34,294 nucleotides of DNA from positions 1-34,294 of the forward strand of contig NZ_FOQC01000026.1 of the NCBI RefSeq assembly GCF_900113645.1, in the 5' to 3' direction. Shown here piece after piece: positions 24,091 through 32,702 of this stretch; positions within the stretch are counted from its first letter, which is position 1; the number at the start of each line of letters is the position of its first letter. The translations under genes and the position numbers were made by a program. The DNA comes from Trichococcus flocculiformis. GTDB taxonomy: Bacteria > Bacillota > Bacilli > Lactobacillales > Aerococcaceae. A model generated the notes under the pieces. That model did no database searches, was not told the origin of the DNA, and was given only the letters and a program-made list of their open reading frames with translations.

Positions 24091-24727
24091 TCCAGAAACG
24101 GCAGTCAGGATAACCGGTGCGGGCGTCACCTTGATGGGTGATTTGGTCCTGCACAGAGACCCGAAAGGCCTTGTCATTTTTGCCCACGGTAGCGGCAGCA
24201 GCCGACACAGTGTGCGCAACAAATACGTGGCCAGCGTACTGCGGGCACATGGCTTGTCCACTTTGTTGTTGGATTTGTTGACGGAAGCAGAAAGCGAGTG
24301 GACCGACAAGCGTTTTGATATCGATCTGTTGGCTCAGCGGTTGACGCTTGCCGAGAATTGGGCCAAGCAGCAGGATGAAACGAAACAGTTGCCGATCGGG
24401 TATTTCGGATCCAGTACGGGAGCGGCAGCTGCTCTGCAATCGGCAGCTGCGTTAGGCGATGAAATCAAGGCCGTTGTTTCGCGAGGCGGACGTCCGGATT
24501 TGGCGAAAGCATATTTGGCCAAAGTCACAGCCCCGACGTTGTTGTTGGTGGGTGGCTATGATGACGGCGTAATCGAGCTGAATGAGCAGGCCTACGCATT
24601 ACTGAACTGCGAAAAAGAAATGACCCTTATTCCGGGAGCCACCCACCTGTTCGAAGAAGCCGGGACACTGGAACAGGTTGCCGAGTTGGCTGCACAATGG
24701 TTCGTGAAGCAGTTTCCGGGAAAATAA
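24083..24727 (+). CDS. Dienelactone-hydrolase-like alpha/beta hydrolase
   Basis: A 214-residue soluble hydrolase. The catalytic triad is visible: Ser in GYFGSSTGAAAA, Asp in VGGYDDGV and His in PGATHLFEEAG. FAHGSGSSRHS holds the oxyanion region. This group is usually encoded next to a phosphoribosyltransferase like the damaged one just upstream, and fused forms exist in other bacteria. Its substrate is unknown. AAGGAGGAGAAGG precedes the ATG. It overlaps the pseudogene's end by 8 bp, so its translation may once have been coupled to it. Confidence 0.85.
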   Translation: MSDPETAVRITGAGVTLMGDLVLHRDPKGLVIFAHGSGSSRHSVRNKYVASVLRAHGLSTLLLDLLTEAESEWTDKRFDIDLLAQRLTLAENWAKQQDETKQLPIGYFGSSTGAAAALQSAAALGDEIKAVVSRGGRPDLAKAYLAKVTAPTLLLVGGYDDGVIELNEQAYALLNCEKEMTLIPGATHLFEEAGTLEQVAELAAQWFVKQFPGK

Positions 24728-24756
24728 GGCCGACCGAATTGATTCGGGCCGGATAA

Positions 24757-24807
24757 CAAAAATAAGCAGGATACCTTTCATATGAAGGTCGTCCTGCTTA
24801 TTTTTGT
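24757..24807. terminator. Bidirectional terminator between the hydrolase and SDR genes
   Basis: Arms of about 22 nt (AAAAATAAGCAGGA and its complement, extended through ACCTTTCA) form a nearly perfect hairpin, flanked by A/T runs that make it work both ways. A smaller hairpin CCGAAT/ATTCGG lies just upstream at about 24732-24747. Confidence 0.85.
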
Positions 24808-24844
24808 GGGTAGTTCAGCATGCGCGTTCACCCAACACGGCCGA

Positions 24845-25630
24845 TCATTCGGCTTCGGGATTATAGGTCCAGCCATGGTCGTTGTGGTAGATCATGAGCT
24901 TGGACATCCCGCCATCGACAGTGAAATTCTGTCCGGTGATGAAGCCGGCTGCGTCGCTGCAGAGGAAACGGATCATCTGTACGATATCATCCGGCACACC
25001 GACACGGCCGACGGGATGCTGCAGGAGATCCGCAGCTTCATAGTCCGGTTGATAGTTTTCCTCTTTATGGAAGGAACCCGTGTCGATCCAACCCGGGCTG
25101 ATGGAATTGACCCGGGCTTTCCCGGCCAATGAGATGCTGAGGGCGTGCGTCAACGCGAGGATGCCGCCTTTAGCCGCCGAGTAACTTTCGGTGTCCTTTT
25201 GCGACATGAAACCGCGGCTTGATGCGATGTTCACGACCGAGGCGCCAGCTGTGAACACCGGCAAAAACAAGCTCGTCAACAGGTACGGAGCTGTGACGCC
25301 TAAAGTCAGCACATAATTGAAATCCTGATAGGAACACGCCGAAAGGATGCCCTTTTTACTGATACAGGCATTGTTCACCAGATAATCGAGTTTGCCGAAG
25401 CGTTGTTTGACGGCTTCCGCAAAAGCATGCAGGACAGCTTCCTCGGTAATGTCTCCGTGATGAAAATACACGTCGTTCCTTTCGAAACGTGAAACGATCT
25501 TCTGCCCAGCTTGCTTATCTGTATCCACAAATGCGACAGCGGCACCAGCGGTCAAAAAAGCTTCCACTGTAGCCCGACCGATGCCGTTTGCTCCGCCTGT
25601 AACCACAACTACACGATCTTGAAAATCCAT
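24845..25630 (-). CDS. Short-chain dehydrogenase/reductase (SDR)
   Basis: A 261-residue NAD(P)-dependent oxidoreductase of the classical SDR family. The Rossmann motif TGGANGIG lies at about 11-18, an Asp at the end of the second strand (FVDTD) suggests NAD(H), and the active-site Ser (IASSRG), Tyr and Lys (YSAAKGG) are present. The usual NNAG is NNAC here. The C-terminus ends beyond the typical GGMSKLM with a short tail. AGGAGG is 8 nt before the ATG. It is 48 bp downstream of exonuclease III on the same strand, so it may be the last gene of that transcript. The substrate is not predictable. Confidence 0.9.
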   Translation of the reverse strand: MDFQDRVVVVTGGANGIGRATVEAFLTAGAAVAFVDTDKQAGQKIVSRFERNDVYFHHGDITEEAVLHAFAEAVKQRFGKLDYLVNNACISKKGILSACSYQDFNYVLTLGVTAPYLLTSLFLPVFTAGASVVNIASSRGFMSQKDTESYSAAKGGILALTHALSISLAGKARVNSISPGWIDTGSFHKEENYQPDYEAADLLQHPVGRVGVPDDIVQMIRFLCSDAAGFITGQNFTVDGGMSKLMIYHNDHGWTYNPEAE

Positions 25631-25678
25631 CTGCCATTCCTCCTGACTATTTGATGCTGTGATTCTATTGAGTCCGTG

Positions 25679-26440
25679 CTACAGCGAAAGCTTCAGCGAT
25701 ACCGGACAATGATCGCTCCCAAAGATATTTTCATGGATTTCCGCATCGACTAAGGCATCTTTTAACGCTTCCGATACAAGGAAGTAGTCGATCCGCCAAC
25801 CAGCATTGTTTTTGCGGGCGTTGAAGCGGTAGCTCCACCAAGAGTACCTGCCTTCCGCATCCGGATGAAAGTAGCGGAAAGTGTCGATGAACCCGTTAGC
25901 CATCATTTCGCTGAACTTGGCACGTTCCTCGTCCGAAAAGCCCGCGTTCTTGCGGTTCGTTTTCCAATTCTTCAGATCGATGTTTGCGTGGGCAACGTTC
26001 AGATCGCCGCAGACGATGACTGGTTTTTCGGTTTCCAGCCCTTTCAGATAAGCCAGAAACGCAGATTCCCAATGCATCCGGTAGTCCAATCGCTTCAGTT
26101 GCTCCTGGGAATTGGGCGTATACACAGTGACCAGAAAGAAATCAGTATACTCCAAAGTGATGACGCGTCCTTCCGTATCATGTTCGGTAACGCCAATGCC
26201 TAATCGGACAGAAAGCGGGATGTGTTTCGTGTATATCGCGGTTCCGGAATAGCCCTTGCGATCGGCATAATTCCAGTAGGATTCATATCCGGGAAATGTT
26301 AAATCAATTTGTCCTTCCTGCAGTTTCGTTTCCTGAAGACAAAAAAAATCGGCGTCGAAGTCTAAAAAAATATCCGCAAAATTCTTGTTTACGACAGCTC
26401 GCAAGCCGTTGACGTTCCATGAGACAAATTTAAGATCCAT
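25679..26440 (-). CDS. exoA: Exodeoxyribonuclease III / AP endonuclease
   Basis: A 253-residue base-excision repair nuclease of the EEP fold, cutting at abasic sites. Conserved residues are Asn in SWNVNGLRAV, Glu in CLQETKLQ, Asp and Asn in CGDLNVAHANIDL, Asp in WRIDYFLVS and Asp-His in GSDHCPV. Start: ATG at 26440 with GGGTGG 6 nt upstream gives the normal MDLKFVSWNVNG; a longer frame to 26524 runs into the upstream gene. It begins 14 bp after the small membrane-protein gene and is followed by the SDR gene. Confidence 0.96.
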   Translation of the reverse strand: MDLKFVSWNVNGLRAVVNKNFADIFLDFDADFFCLQETKLQEGQIDLTFPGYESYWNYADRKGYSGTAIYTKHIPLSVRLGIGVTEHDTEGRVITLEYTDFFLVTVYTPNSQEQLKRLDYRMHWESAFLAYLKGLETEKPVIVCGDLNVAHANIDLKNWKTNRKNAGFSDEERAKFSEMMANGFIDTFRYFHPDAEGRYSWWSYRFNARKNNAGWRIDYFLVSEALKDALVDAEIHENIFGSDHCPVSLKLSL

Positions 26441-26454
26441 TTTTTCCACCCGCC

Positions 26455-26703
26455 TTAACGCAATGCAAGCGTGTAATAAAGGAACAGGATGAAAATGACC
26501 AGATTGATGGCGGCCAGTGTCCACTTCATTTTTGGTTCCGGGATGTTCAGCGCAAAAATCGTTCCGACTATCGGCAAAAAAAGCGCCAATCCTAATGATG
26601 TAGTGGATACCGAATCAGGATCTTTGGTAGTAAAAAGGTAAAGCGGATATAGGATGGATAAGAGTGTGAAAGTAATGCCGTTTCTGATTTGTTTCGGTTG
26701 CAT
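26455..26703 (-). CDS. Small membrane protein of unknown function (82 aa)
   Basis: An 82-residue protein with three probable membrane segments: about 9-25 (TFTLLSILYPLYLFT), 32-52 (SLGLALFLPIVGTIFALNI) and 60-80 (AINLVIFILFLYYTLAL). I do not recognise the family. ATG at 26703 has AAAGGGGG upstream at a good distance. It starts a transcript with exoA (14-bp gap) and possibly the SDR gene. Confidence 0.75.
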   Translation of the reverse strand: MQPKQIRNGITFTLLSILYPLYLFTTKDPDSVSTTSLGLALFLPIVGTIFALNIPEPKMKWTLAAINLVIFILFLYYTLALR

Positions 26704-26734
26704 AGAGCAGCCCCCTTTATCTATTATGTATCCT

Positions 26735-26765
26735 ATTTTACCATACCTGCACATTCTAATTGCAA
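26735..26765 (-). promoter_or_regulatory. Promoter candidate for the membrane protein-exoA-SDR transcript
   Basis: On the minus strand TTGCAA (26765-26760), 19 bp, TAAAAT (26740-26735) with TG one base upstream, an extended -10. Confidence 0.45.
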
Positions 26766-26961
26766 AGTATAGGGTCGAAAGCAGCGTTCAAAGAAGCAAA
26801 TGGATTCCCGCTATCTAACAATGCTATTTCAAATTGATTAAATTGTAAATTTTTTCATAAACTTGTGTTAGAATAGCATGAATAGGCGCATGATTGATTT
26901 TTATTAAAATTAGGTTAATTAAGGATTAAAAGGGTATAATTAATTGCTGCCGCTTACTAAT

Positions 26962-26994
26962 TTGATACAAATCGGTATCAAGTGATGTTAAAAT
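26962..26994 (+). promoter_or_regulatory. Palindrome and extended -10 promoter upstream of murB
   Basis: TTGATAC (26962-26968) and GTATCAA (26975-26981) are a perfect inverted repeat with a 6-bp centre, followed by TGTTAAAAT (26986-26994), an extended -10. The palindrome covers the -35 region, the place for a repressor or activator. The rest of the 273-bp gap (26755-27027) is AT-rich; it holds another TGTTAGAAT at 26866-26874, a TATAAT at 26935-26940 and no gene. Confidence 0.45.
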
Positions 26995-27027
26995 GGACTA
27001 CATAAATAAATTTAGTGGGTGAAATGA

Positions 27028-27942
27028 ATGTTGGGAAAGGAAATAAAACAACAGTTTCCTGAAATAATCGTTAAAGAGAATGAAAATTTGTCACACTATA
27101 CATATACAAAAACAGGCGGCCCAGCAGACGTGCTTGTCTTTCCGAAGTCCAAAGATGAGGTTGCAGCTATTGTCGCTTGGGTGAACGAGAAACAAGTGCC
27201 TTTGACGGTATTGGGCAACTCCAGTAATGTCATCATCAAGGATGGTGGTGTCCGCGGTATCGTTATGATCCTGACGGAAATGGACCACATGGAAGTGAAA
27301 CGCCATCGGTTAACCGTCCAGAGCGGGGCACGCTTGATCGACGCTTCGCGGATGGCTTTAGCTGAGCGGTTGAGCGGATTGGAATTTGCATGCGGTATTC
27401 CTGGCAGCGTCGGCGGAGCGGTCTATATGAATGCTGGAGCATACGACGGTGAAGTCGAAGAAGTTATCGAATCCGTTGTGGTGATCACCCGCGAAGGCAA
27501 AATAAAAACCTACTCGAAGGATGAACTTGAGTTTTCCTATCGCCATAGTAAACTTCAGGAAACGAACGAAATCGTTCTCGAAGTTGTGTTCGAGCTGGAA
27601 AAAGGCAAGCATGAAGCGATTAAAGCCCGAATGGATGAATTGACTGCCTTGCGCGAGTCGAAGCAGCCGTTGGAATATCCCTCATGTGGGAGTGTCTTCA
27701 AAAGGCCAACTGGATATTTCACGGGTAAATTGATCCAAGAAGCGGGTCTTCAGGGCTTGACGTGGGGCGGAGCGCAGGTTTCGATGAAGCATGCAGGTTT
27801 CATCGTGAACATCAATCAAGCTACAGCAACCGACTACATTGAACTGATAGCGCATATAAAAAAAGTCATAATGGAGCATTATGGCGTGCCATTGGAAACG
27901 GAAGTCCGGATCATCGGAGAAGATAAAGTGGGAAGCGTATAG
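27028..27942 (+). CDS. murB: UDP-N-acetylenolpyruvoylglucosamine reductase
   Basis: A 304-residue FAD enzyme for the second step of peptidoglycan precursor synthesis, forming UDP-N-acetylmuramate. The FAD-binding region has TKTGGPADVLVFP, GNSSNVIIKDGG and GIPGSVGGAVYMNAGAYDGE; the proton-donor Ser is in PSCGSVFKRP and the late Glu in VRIIGED. Size matches Firmicute type II MurB. GTGGGTG stands 8 nt before the ATG. In streptococci murB is the first gene of a murB-potABCD cluster; here a different gene and a terminator lie between murB and potA. Confidence 0.96.
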   Translation: MLGKEIKQQFPEIIVKENENLSHYTYTKTGGPADVLVFPKSKDEVAAIVAWVNEKQVPLTVLGNSSNVIIKDGGVRGIVMILTEMDHMEVKRHRLTVQSGARLIDASRMALAERLSGLEFACGIPGSVGGAVYMNAGAYDGEVEEVIESVVVITREGKIKTYSKDELEFSYRHSKLQETNEIVLEVVFELEKGKHEAIKARMDELTALRESKQPLEYPSCGSVFKRPTGYFTGKLIQEAGLQGLTWGGAQVSMKHAGFIVNINQATATDYIELIAHIKKVIMEHYGVPLETEVRIIGEDKVGSV

Positions 27943-27946
27943 GTGA

Positions 27947-27983
27947 AAAGAAGGCTGGGTGTGAACATTCAGCTCTTTTTTGG
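27947..27983 (+). terminator. Weak terminator candidate after murB
   Basis: AGAAGGCTG can pair with CAGCTCT with a bulge, followed by six Ts. The stem is short and imperfect, so read-through to the next gene is possible. Confidence 0.4.
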
Positions 27984-28030
27984 ATAGTACTAAATTATTT
28001 TTTTGAATATACTAATGAAGGAGGATAGCC

Positions 28031-29734
28031 ATGCGAAGACCACTGATATCTTTTCAGAACTTTAGTTTTACTTATTCAGATCAAAACGAACCGACTTTGG
28101 AAGAACTGAATGTCACTATCTACGAAGGGGAAAAAATACTTGTGCTCGGCCCTAGCGGATCGGGGAAAACGACCTTTGCCCGCTGCCTTACAGGCGTATT
28201 GCCGAGTGAAGAGAACGGCGATGTGAGTGGAAATATCCTCTTTCACCATCAAGTTGACCAAACAGTAGCCCCTTTTGAAGATTTTCTTCCGAATGAAATG
28301 AAGCTGATAAAGAATAGCTTGATTCCCCACGCAGATCAGATGGGAAAATTTGGAGTGAAACAACAAATTCCATTCCGTTCCGCCGAAGATTTGAAAAAAC
28401 TGGAGAATTGGCACGAATTTTTGCAGAAACGGCCTTATCTGAAGCGCAGTTTCATGAAATTGTCGGAACAGCAATTGGTTGACATCACAATGGCGGGTAT
28501 CTCCTTGGATGGCAAACCATTGATTTTATTTGATGAGCCATTAGCGAATCTGGACCCGAGTTCCGGGGATTTGGCTATGAAATTCATTGAAGATCTGCAT
28601 CGCGTCAGCGATACGACTGTCCTCATCATCGAACATAGGCTTGAAGATGTCTTGGCACAACCGATCGACCGTATCCTGTTGTTTTCCGGTGGACGGATCA
28701 TCGCTGACGCAACGCCGGAAGAGATACTCCGCACCGAAATTTTGAGCGATATCGGCATCAGGGAGCCGCTGTACATCACGGCGATGCGCTATGCCGGAGT
28801 CGATCTGGACAATGTCAGGGAGCTGGCGAATGTAAAGAAAGTGAACGGACCGCAATTAAAGGAACAAATGGAGAGTTGGCTGAATTATTTGCCGCAATTC
28901 CGTTATGCCGACTATGATGAAGTGCTTTTGGAACTGGATGGCTTATCGTTCAAATATCCTTGGAATGACGAAGATATCGTCGATGGAGCCTTCCTCCGTA
29001 TTTACAAAGGGGAAATGCTCAGCCTTGTCGGTGCAAACGGCGCCGGAAAATCGACGCTTTCCCGTTTGATGACCGGAGAAGAAAAACCGCAAAGTGGCCG
29101 GATCTATTGGAAAGGCCATGAAATCAGCGACATTGATGCGGATGAGGCTGAAAAATACGTAGGGTACGTCCCGCAGAATCCGAAAGACAGTTTGTCACAG
29201 GAAACCGTGTATGCAGAAATTGCCTTAAAACTGAGACAGCGCAACATGGATGAGAAAGAGATCGAAAAGAAAGTTGATGAAGTTGCGAAAGTCTGCGGAC
29301 TGCAATACATCAAAGACTTACCGTTATCTATGCTGAGTTTCGGCCAACTGAAACGGGTTTCGATTGCAGCCGTATTGGCGCTTGACCCTGAACTGATCAT
29401 CCTGGACGAACCGGCCGCTGGACAAGATTTCAGTCACTATAAAGACATCATGAATTTCCTTCAACAGATTCACCAGAACGGCGTAACCGTCGTCATTGTA
29501 ACGCATGATATGCATCTGATGCTCGAATACACCCGCAGAGCGGTCGTCATGGCTAAAGGGAAAATTGTGGCTGATACGAGTTCCGCTTTTGTCCTCATCA
29601 ATCCAAGGCTGATTCAAGTAGCCTCACTGAAAGAGACCACATTGTTCACCTTCGCGAATCAAATCGGTATGACAGATCCTTACTCCTTTACGGAAAAATT
29701 CGTCTACTACGATCGGGCTGCGCGTCTGTTCTAG
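28031..29734 (+). CDS. ykoD: ECF-type transporter ATPase with two fused ABC domains
   Basis: A 567-residue protein with two ATPase domains, as in the energising subunits of ECF vitamin/metal importers (YkoD-like). Domain 1 (about 1-265) has Walker A GPSGSGKTT and Walker B ILFDEPLANLD with His in IIEHRLE, but no clear Q-loop and a degenerate signature LSEQQ. Domain 2 (about 295-530) is complete: GANGAGKST, GYVPQNP, LSFGQ, IILDEPAAGQD and THDM. A tail follows, ending YYDRAARLF. The protein therefore has one full and one altered nucleotide site. AGGAGG is 6 nt before the ATG. No EcfT or substrate-binding S component is adjacent, so partners must lie elsewhere. Confidence 0.88.
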   Translation: MRRPLISFQNFSFTYSDQNEPTLEELNVTIYEGEKILVLGPSGSGKTTFARCLTGVLPSEENGDVSGNILFHHQVDQTVAPFEDFLPNEMKLIKNSLIPHADQMGKFGVKQQIPFRSAEDLKKLENWHEFLQKRPYLKRSFMKLSEQQLVDITMAGISLDGKPLILFDEPLANLDPSSGDLAMKFIEDLHRVSDTTVLIIEHRLEDVLAQPIDRILLFSGGRIIADATPEEILRTEILSDIGIREPLYITAMRYAGVDLDNVRELANVKKVNGPQLKEQMESWLNYLPQFRYADYDEVLLELDGLSFKYPWNDEDIVDGAFLRIYKGEMLSLVGANGAGKSTLSRLMTGEEKPQSGRIYWKGHEISDIDADEAEKYVGYVPQNPKDSLSQETVYAEIALKLRQRNMDEKEIEKKVDEVAKVCGLQYIKDLPLSMLSFGQLKRVSIAAVLALDPELIILDEPAAGQDFSHYKDIMNFLQQIHQNGVTVVIVTHDMHLMLEYTRRAVVMAKGKIVADTSSAFVLINPRLIQVASLKETTLFTFANQIGMTDPYSFTEKFVYYDRAARLF

Positions 29735-29753
29735 TAAAATCCATATAAGTCCC

Positions 29754-29787
29754 AAACGTCAGAATGATCGTTTCTGGCGTTTTTTGT
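29754..29787 (+). terminator. Rho-independent terminator after the ECF ATPase
   Basis: AAACGTCAGAA (29754-29764) pairs with TTCTGGCGTTT (29772-29782) with one G-T pair, followed by Ts. Confidence 0.8.
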
Positions 29788-29797
29788 TCAGGTTTCA

Positions 29798-29825
29798 TTG
29801 TAAATGAGCCTACTTCTTATATAAT
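29798..29825 (+). promoter_or_regulatory. Promoter of potABCD
   Basis: TTGTAA (29798-29803), 16-bp spacer, perfect TATAAT (29820-29825). The leader to potA would be about 105 nt. Confidence 0.65.
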
Positions 29826-29847
29826 GATAGTGTTATATGTTAACATG

Positions 29848-29915
29848 AAAGTACTGAATGCCGCTGGAAAGTGCGCAGAGACACTGGAAGGCTGCCGTTT
29901 CAAGCTTCCCTAAAT
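29848..29915 (+). promoter_or_regulatory. Structured leader of potA
   Basis: Within the potA leader GCC, an internal loop rich in GGAA, AGTG, an 8-nt loop, CACT, GGAA and GGC make a stem interrupted by a purine-rich internal loop (about 29860-29894). A second strand with CTTCC could pair with either GGAA. I know no riboswitch class it fits; regulation by polyamines would be a guess. Confidence 0.3.
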
Positions 29916-29937
29916 TAAATGACAAAGGCGTGAGAAA

Positions 29938-31026
29938 ATGACTGATAAACCAATCATCACTTTGGAGAATGTAAAAAAAGTATATGATGATGACACTGTG
30001 TTGCACGATATTAACATTGAACTTGAAAAAGGCAAATTCTATACTTTATTGGGCCCCTCCGGCTGTGGAAAAACAACAATCCTGCGTTTGATAGCCGGAT
30101 TCGCGGATGCTACCGAAGGCGTCATAAAAATAAATGGCGAAACCGTAAATGACATTCCAGCGAACCGACGTAAAGTCAATACCGTTTTCCAGGACTATGC
30201 CTTGTTTCCCCACATGAATGTTTTCGATAACATTGCATTCGGATTGACGATCAAGAAAATGCCTAAGGACCAAATCATACAAAAAGTGAAAGAAGCCTTG
30301 AAAATGGTCCAACTTGAAGGCTATGAAAATCGTGAAATCAGTGAAATGTCGGGTGGCCAACAACAGCGGGTTGCAATCGCCAGAGCTATAGTCAACGAAC
30401 CGGATGTGTTGCTCCTGGATGAACCCTTGTCGGCGTTGGACTTGAAGCTGCGCACGGACATGCAGTACGAACTGAGGGAATTGCAGCAACGTCTTGGCAT
30501 CACTTTCATTTTTGTCACGCATGATCAGGAAGAAGCGTTGGCCATGAGCGATTGGATTTTTGTAATGAATAAGGGCGCAATTGTCCAGAGCGGAACGCCT
30601 GTTGACATTTACGACGAGCCGATCGACCGATTCGTGGCAGATTTCATCGGTGAAAGCAATATCGTTCCGGGTACGATGGTTGAGGATTATAAAGTCCGCT
30701 TCGTGGGCAAAGAGTTCGAATGTTCCGACGCCGGCATCACGCCGGGCGAAAAAATCGAAATTGTCATACGTCCGGAAGATCTGGAACTGACGACTGTCGA
30801 AAATGGTAAACTGGTCGTGAATATTGATACACAATTGTTCCGCGGCGTCCACTACGAGATTATCGGTTATGACAAGGATGGAAACGAGTGGATGATCCAT
30901 TCCACCAAGAGCGCAGAAATCGGCAAAGATGTCGGGCTTCATTTCGGGCCACAAGACATCCACGTCATGCGTCTGGGCGAATCCGAAGAAGAGTTCGATG
31001 CCCGTCTCGAAAGCTATGAAGAGTAG
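29938..31026 (+). CDS. potA: Spermidine/putrescine ABC transporter ATP-binding protein
   Basis: A 362-residue ATPase driving polyamine import. Walker [10 protein letters not shown] is at 39-47; the Q-loop [11 protein letters not shown], signature [10 protein letters not shown], Walker [13 protein letters not shown] and switch His FVTHDQEEA follow. The C-terminal third is a TOBE regulatory domain ([16 protein letters not shown]). These features and the exact gene order with potB, potC and potD place it in the PotA family. AAAGG lies about 9-10 nt before the ATG. It is the first gene of potABCD, with 12 bp to potB. Confidence 0.95.
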   Translation: MTDKPIITLENVKKVYDDDTVLHDINIELEKGKFYTLLGPSGCGKTTILRLIAGFADATEGVIKINGETVNDIPANRRKVNTVFQDYALFPHMNVFDNIAFGLTIKKMPKDQIIQKVKEALKMVQLEGYENREISEMSGGQQQRVAIARAIVNEPDVLLLDEPLSALDLKLRTDMQYELRELQQRLGITFIFVTHDQEEALAMSDWIFVMNKGAIVQSGTPVDIYDEPIDRFVADFIGESNIVPGTMVEDYKVRFVGKEFECSDAGITPGEKIEIVIRPEDLELTTVENGKLVVNIDTQLFRGVHYEIIGYDKDGNEWMIHSTKSAEIGKDVGLHFGPQDIHVMRLGESEEEFDARLESYEE

Positions 31027-31038
31027 GGGGGAAGAGAC

Positions 31039-31854
31039 ATGACGAAAAATTCTAGAGCGTTCTATTCTGTTCCTTACGTACTTTGGTTGGGGCTGTTTGT
31101 TATTTCACCGATGTTGTTGATCCTGTACCAGTCCTTTTTCGATATCACCGGGGCTTTCACTTTTTCCAACTACGCAAATTATTTCAGTTCGGGAAATTAT
31201 CTGCGGATGACCTTGAATTCGTTCCTTTATGCGTTCATCATCACACTCGTTACGTTCCTGGTCAGTTATCCGACCGCGTTGTTCCTGAGTCGGACGAAGC
31301 ACAAGCAACTTTGGCTGTCCCTGATCATTCTGCCGACCTGGATCAATCTGCTGCTGAAGGCCTATGCCTTCATCGGTTTGTTCAGTCAGAGCGGGACGGT
31401 CAATCAATTCCTTGGCTTCATGGGGATAAGTCCGCAACAGATCCTGTTCACAGACTTCAGTTTCATTTTTGTGGCGGCTTATATCGAGCTGCCGTTCATG
31501 ATCCTGCCGATCTTCAATTCGATCGAAGAGCTGAAGCCGTCACTTATCGTAGCCAGCGAAGACTTAGGTGCGACAAGGATGCAGACTTTGACGCGCGTCA
31601 TCTTTCCGTTGACGCTGAGCGGTGTGCGCAGCGGCTTTCAGGCCGTCTTCATTCCATCGCTGTCGTTGTTCATGCTGACGCGGCTGATCGGGGGAAACCG
31701 GGTAATTACGCTGGGAACCGCTGTGGAACAGCATTTCCTGGTTACCCAGAACTGGGGGATGGGCTCCACAATCGGCGTCATCCTGATCATCAGCATGATC
31801 GCCATCATGTCCCTGACGAGCGACAAAAAGAAGAAGGGCAGGGGATCTAAATGA
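31039..31854 (+). CDS. potB: Spermidine/putrescine ABC transporter permease PotB
   Basis: A 271-residue membrane subunit with six predicted helices. The EAA coupling loop is ASEDLGATRMQTLTRVIFP near 175-193. GGGGGGAAGAGAC stands before the ATG. It pairs with PotC to form the pore. Its stop overlaps the potC start by 4 bp (ATGA). A long open frame in another phase inside it is a shadow. Confidence 0.94.
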   Translation: MTKNSRAFYSVPYVLWLGLFVISPMLLILYQSFFDITGAFTFSNYANYFSSGNYLRMTLNSFLYAFIITLVTFLVSYPTALFLSRTKHKQLWLSLIILPTWINLLLKAYAFIGLFSQSGTVNQFLGFMGISPQQILFTDFSFIFVAAYIELPFMILPIFNSIEELKPSLIVASEDLGATRMQTLTRVIFPLTLSGVRSGFQAVFIPSLSLFMLTRLIGGNRVITLGTAVEQHFLVTQNWGMGSTIGVILIISMIAIMSLTSDKKKKGRGSK

Positions 31855-32702
31855 AGGGAACAGCCAACACGAAGTGGAACAATGCCTTTCTTGGACTCGT
31901 TTTTACGATTCTGTATCTGCCGATCTTTTATCTGATTTTTTATTCGTTCAATGCCGGCGGGACCATGAACGATTTCACGGGCTTCACCTGGGAACATTAC
32001 CAGGCTGTATTTGAGGATACGCGTTTGATCGGCATCGTTTTGAATACCTTTTTAGTGGCCTTGCTGTCGGCCCTTATCGCGACTGCAATCGGTACGATGG
32101 GTGCAATCTTCATATACTACACGAAAAAGCGTAATATAAAGAATACGCTCTTGAGTCTGAACAACGTGCTGATGGTTTCTCCGGACGTCATCATCGGTGC
32201 CAGCCTACTGATCTTGTTCACGATGCTCGGCTTTTCGTTGGGATTTTCTTCTGTACTGCTCTCGCATATCGCGTTTTCGATCCCGATCGTCGTGCTGATG
32301 GTACTGCCGAAACTTTATGAGATGAATGATTCGATGATCAGCGCGGCTCAGGATCTGGGTGCCAGCAGCGGTCAGGTTTTCAGCAGAATCCTGATTCCTA
32401 GTATCACTCCGGGGATCCTGAGTGGCTTCTTTATGGCCTTTACCTATTCCTTGGATGATTTTGCGGTGACTTTTTTCGTGACGGGGAATGGCTTCACCAC
32501 TTTAGCTGTGGAAATCTATTCGCGGGCGCGCCGTGGAGTCAGCTTGGAAATCAATGCCCTCAGTGCGCTGATGTTCCTGTTTACGCTGCTTTTGGTCCTT
32601 GGCTACTATTTCATTCAACAGTACGGGCACAATAAGCATGCGCAGCAAATGAAGGCGATCGGAAAAAGCGCCGATTCGGAACGGATGGTGAAAAGAGGAT
32701 GA
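31851..32702 (+). CDS. potC: Spermidine/putrescine ABC transporter permease PotC
   Basis: A 283-residue membrane subunit with six helices and the EAA loop SAAQDLGASSGQVFSRILIP near 160-180. It overlaps potB and potD by 4 bp each (ATGA junctions), so the three are translationally coupled. The hydrophilic C-terminal tail is basic (KHAQQMKAIGKSA). Confidence 0.94.
   Translation: MKGTANTKWNNAFLGLVFTILYLPIFYLIFYSFNAGGTMNDFTGFTWEHYQAVFEDTRLIGIVLNTFLVALLSALIATAIGTMGAIFIYYTKKRNIKNTLLSLNNVLMVSPDVIIGASLLILFTMLGFSLGFSSVLLSHIAFSIPIVVLMVLPKLYEMNDSMISAAQDLGASSGQVFSRILIPSITPGILSGFFMAFTYSLDDFAVTFFVTGNGFTTLAVEIYSRARRGVSLEINALSALMFLFTLLLVLGYYFIQQYGHNKHAQQMKAIGKSADSERMVKRG

Noticed and set aside
24732-24747. 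Small GC-rich hairpin as a separate terminator
   Set aside because: No T tract follows; the larger hairpin just downstream does the job.
29848-29915. A known riboswitch before potA
   Set aside because: No match to the conserved cores I know; left as an unassigned structured leader.
31083-31850. A 255-codon plus-strand frame within potB
   Set aside because: It is the potB sequence in another phase; potB has the helices and EAA loop, and this frame has no ribosome binding site.
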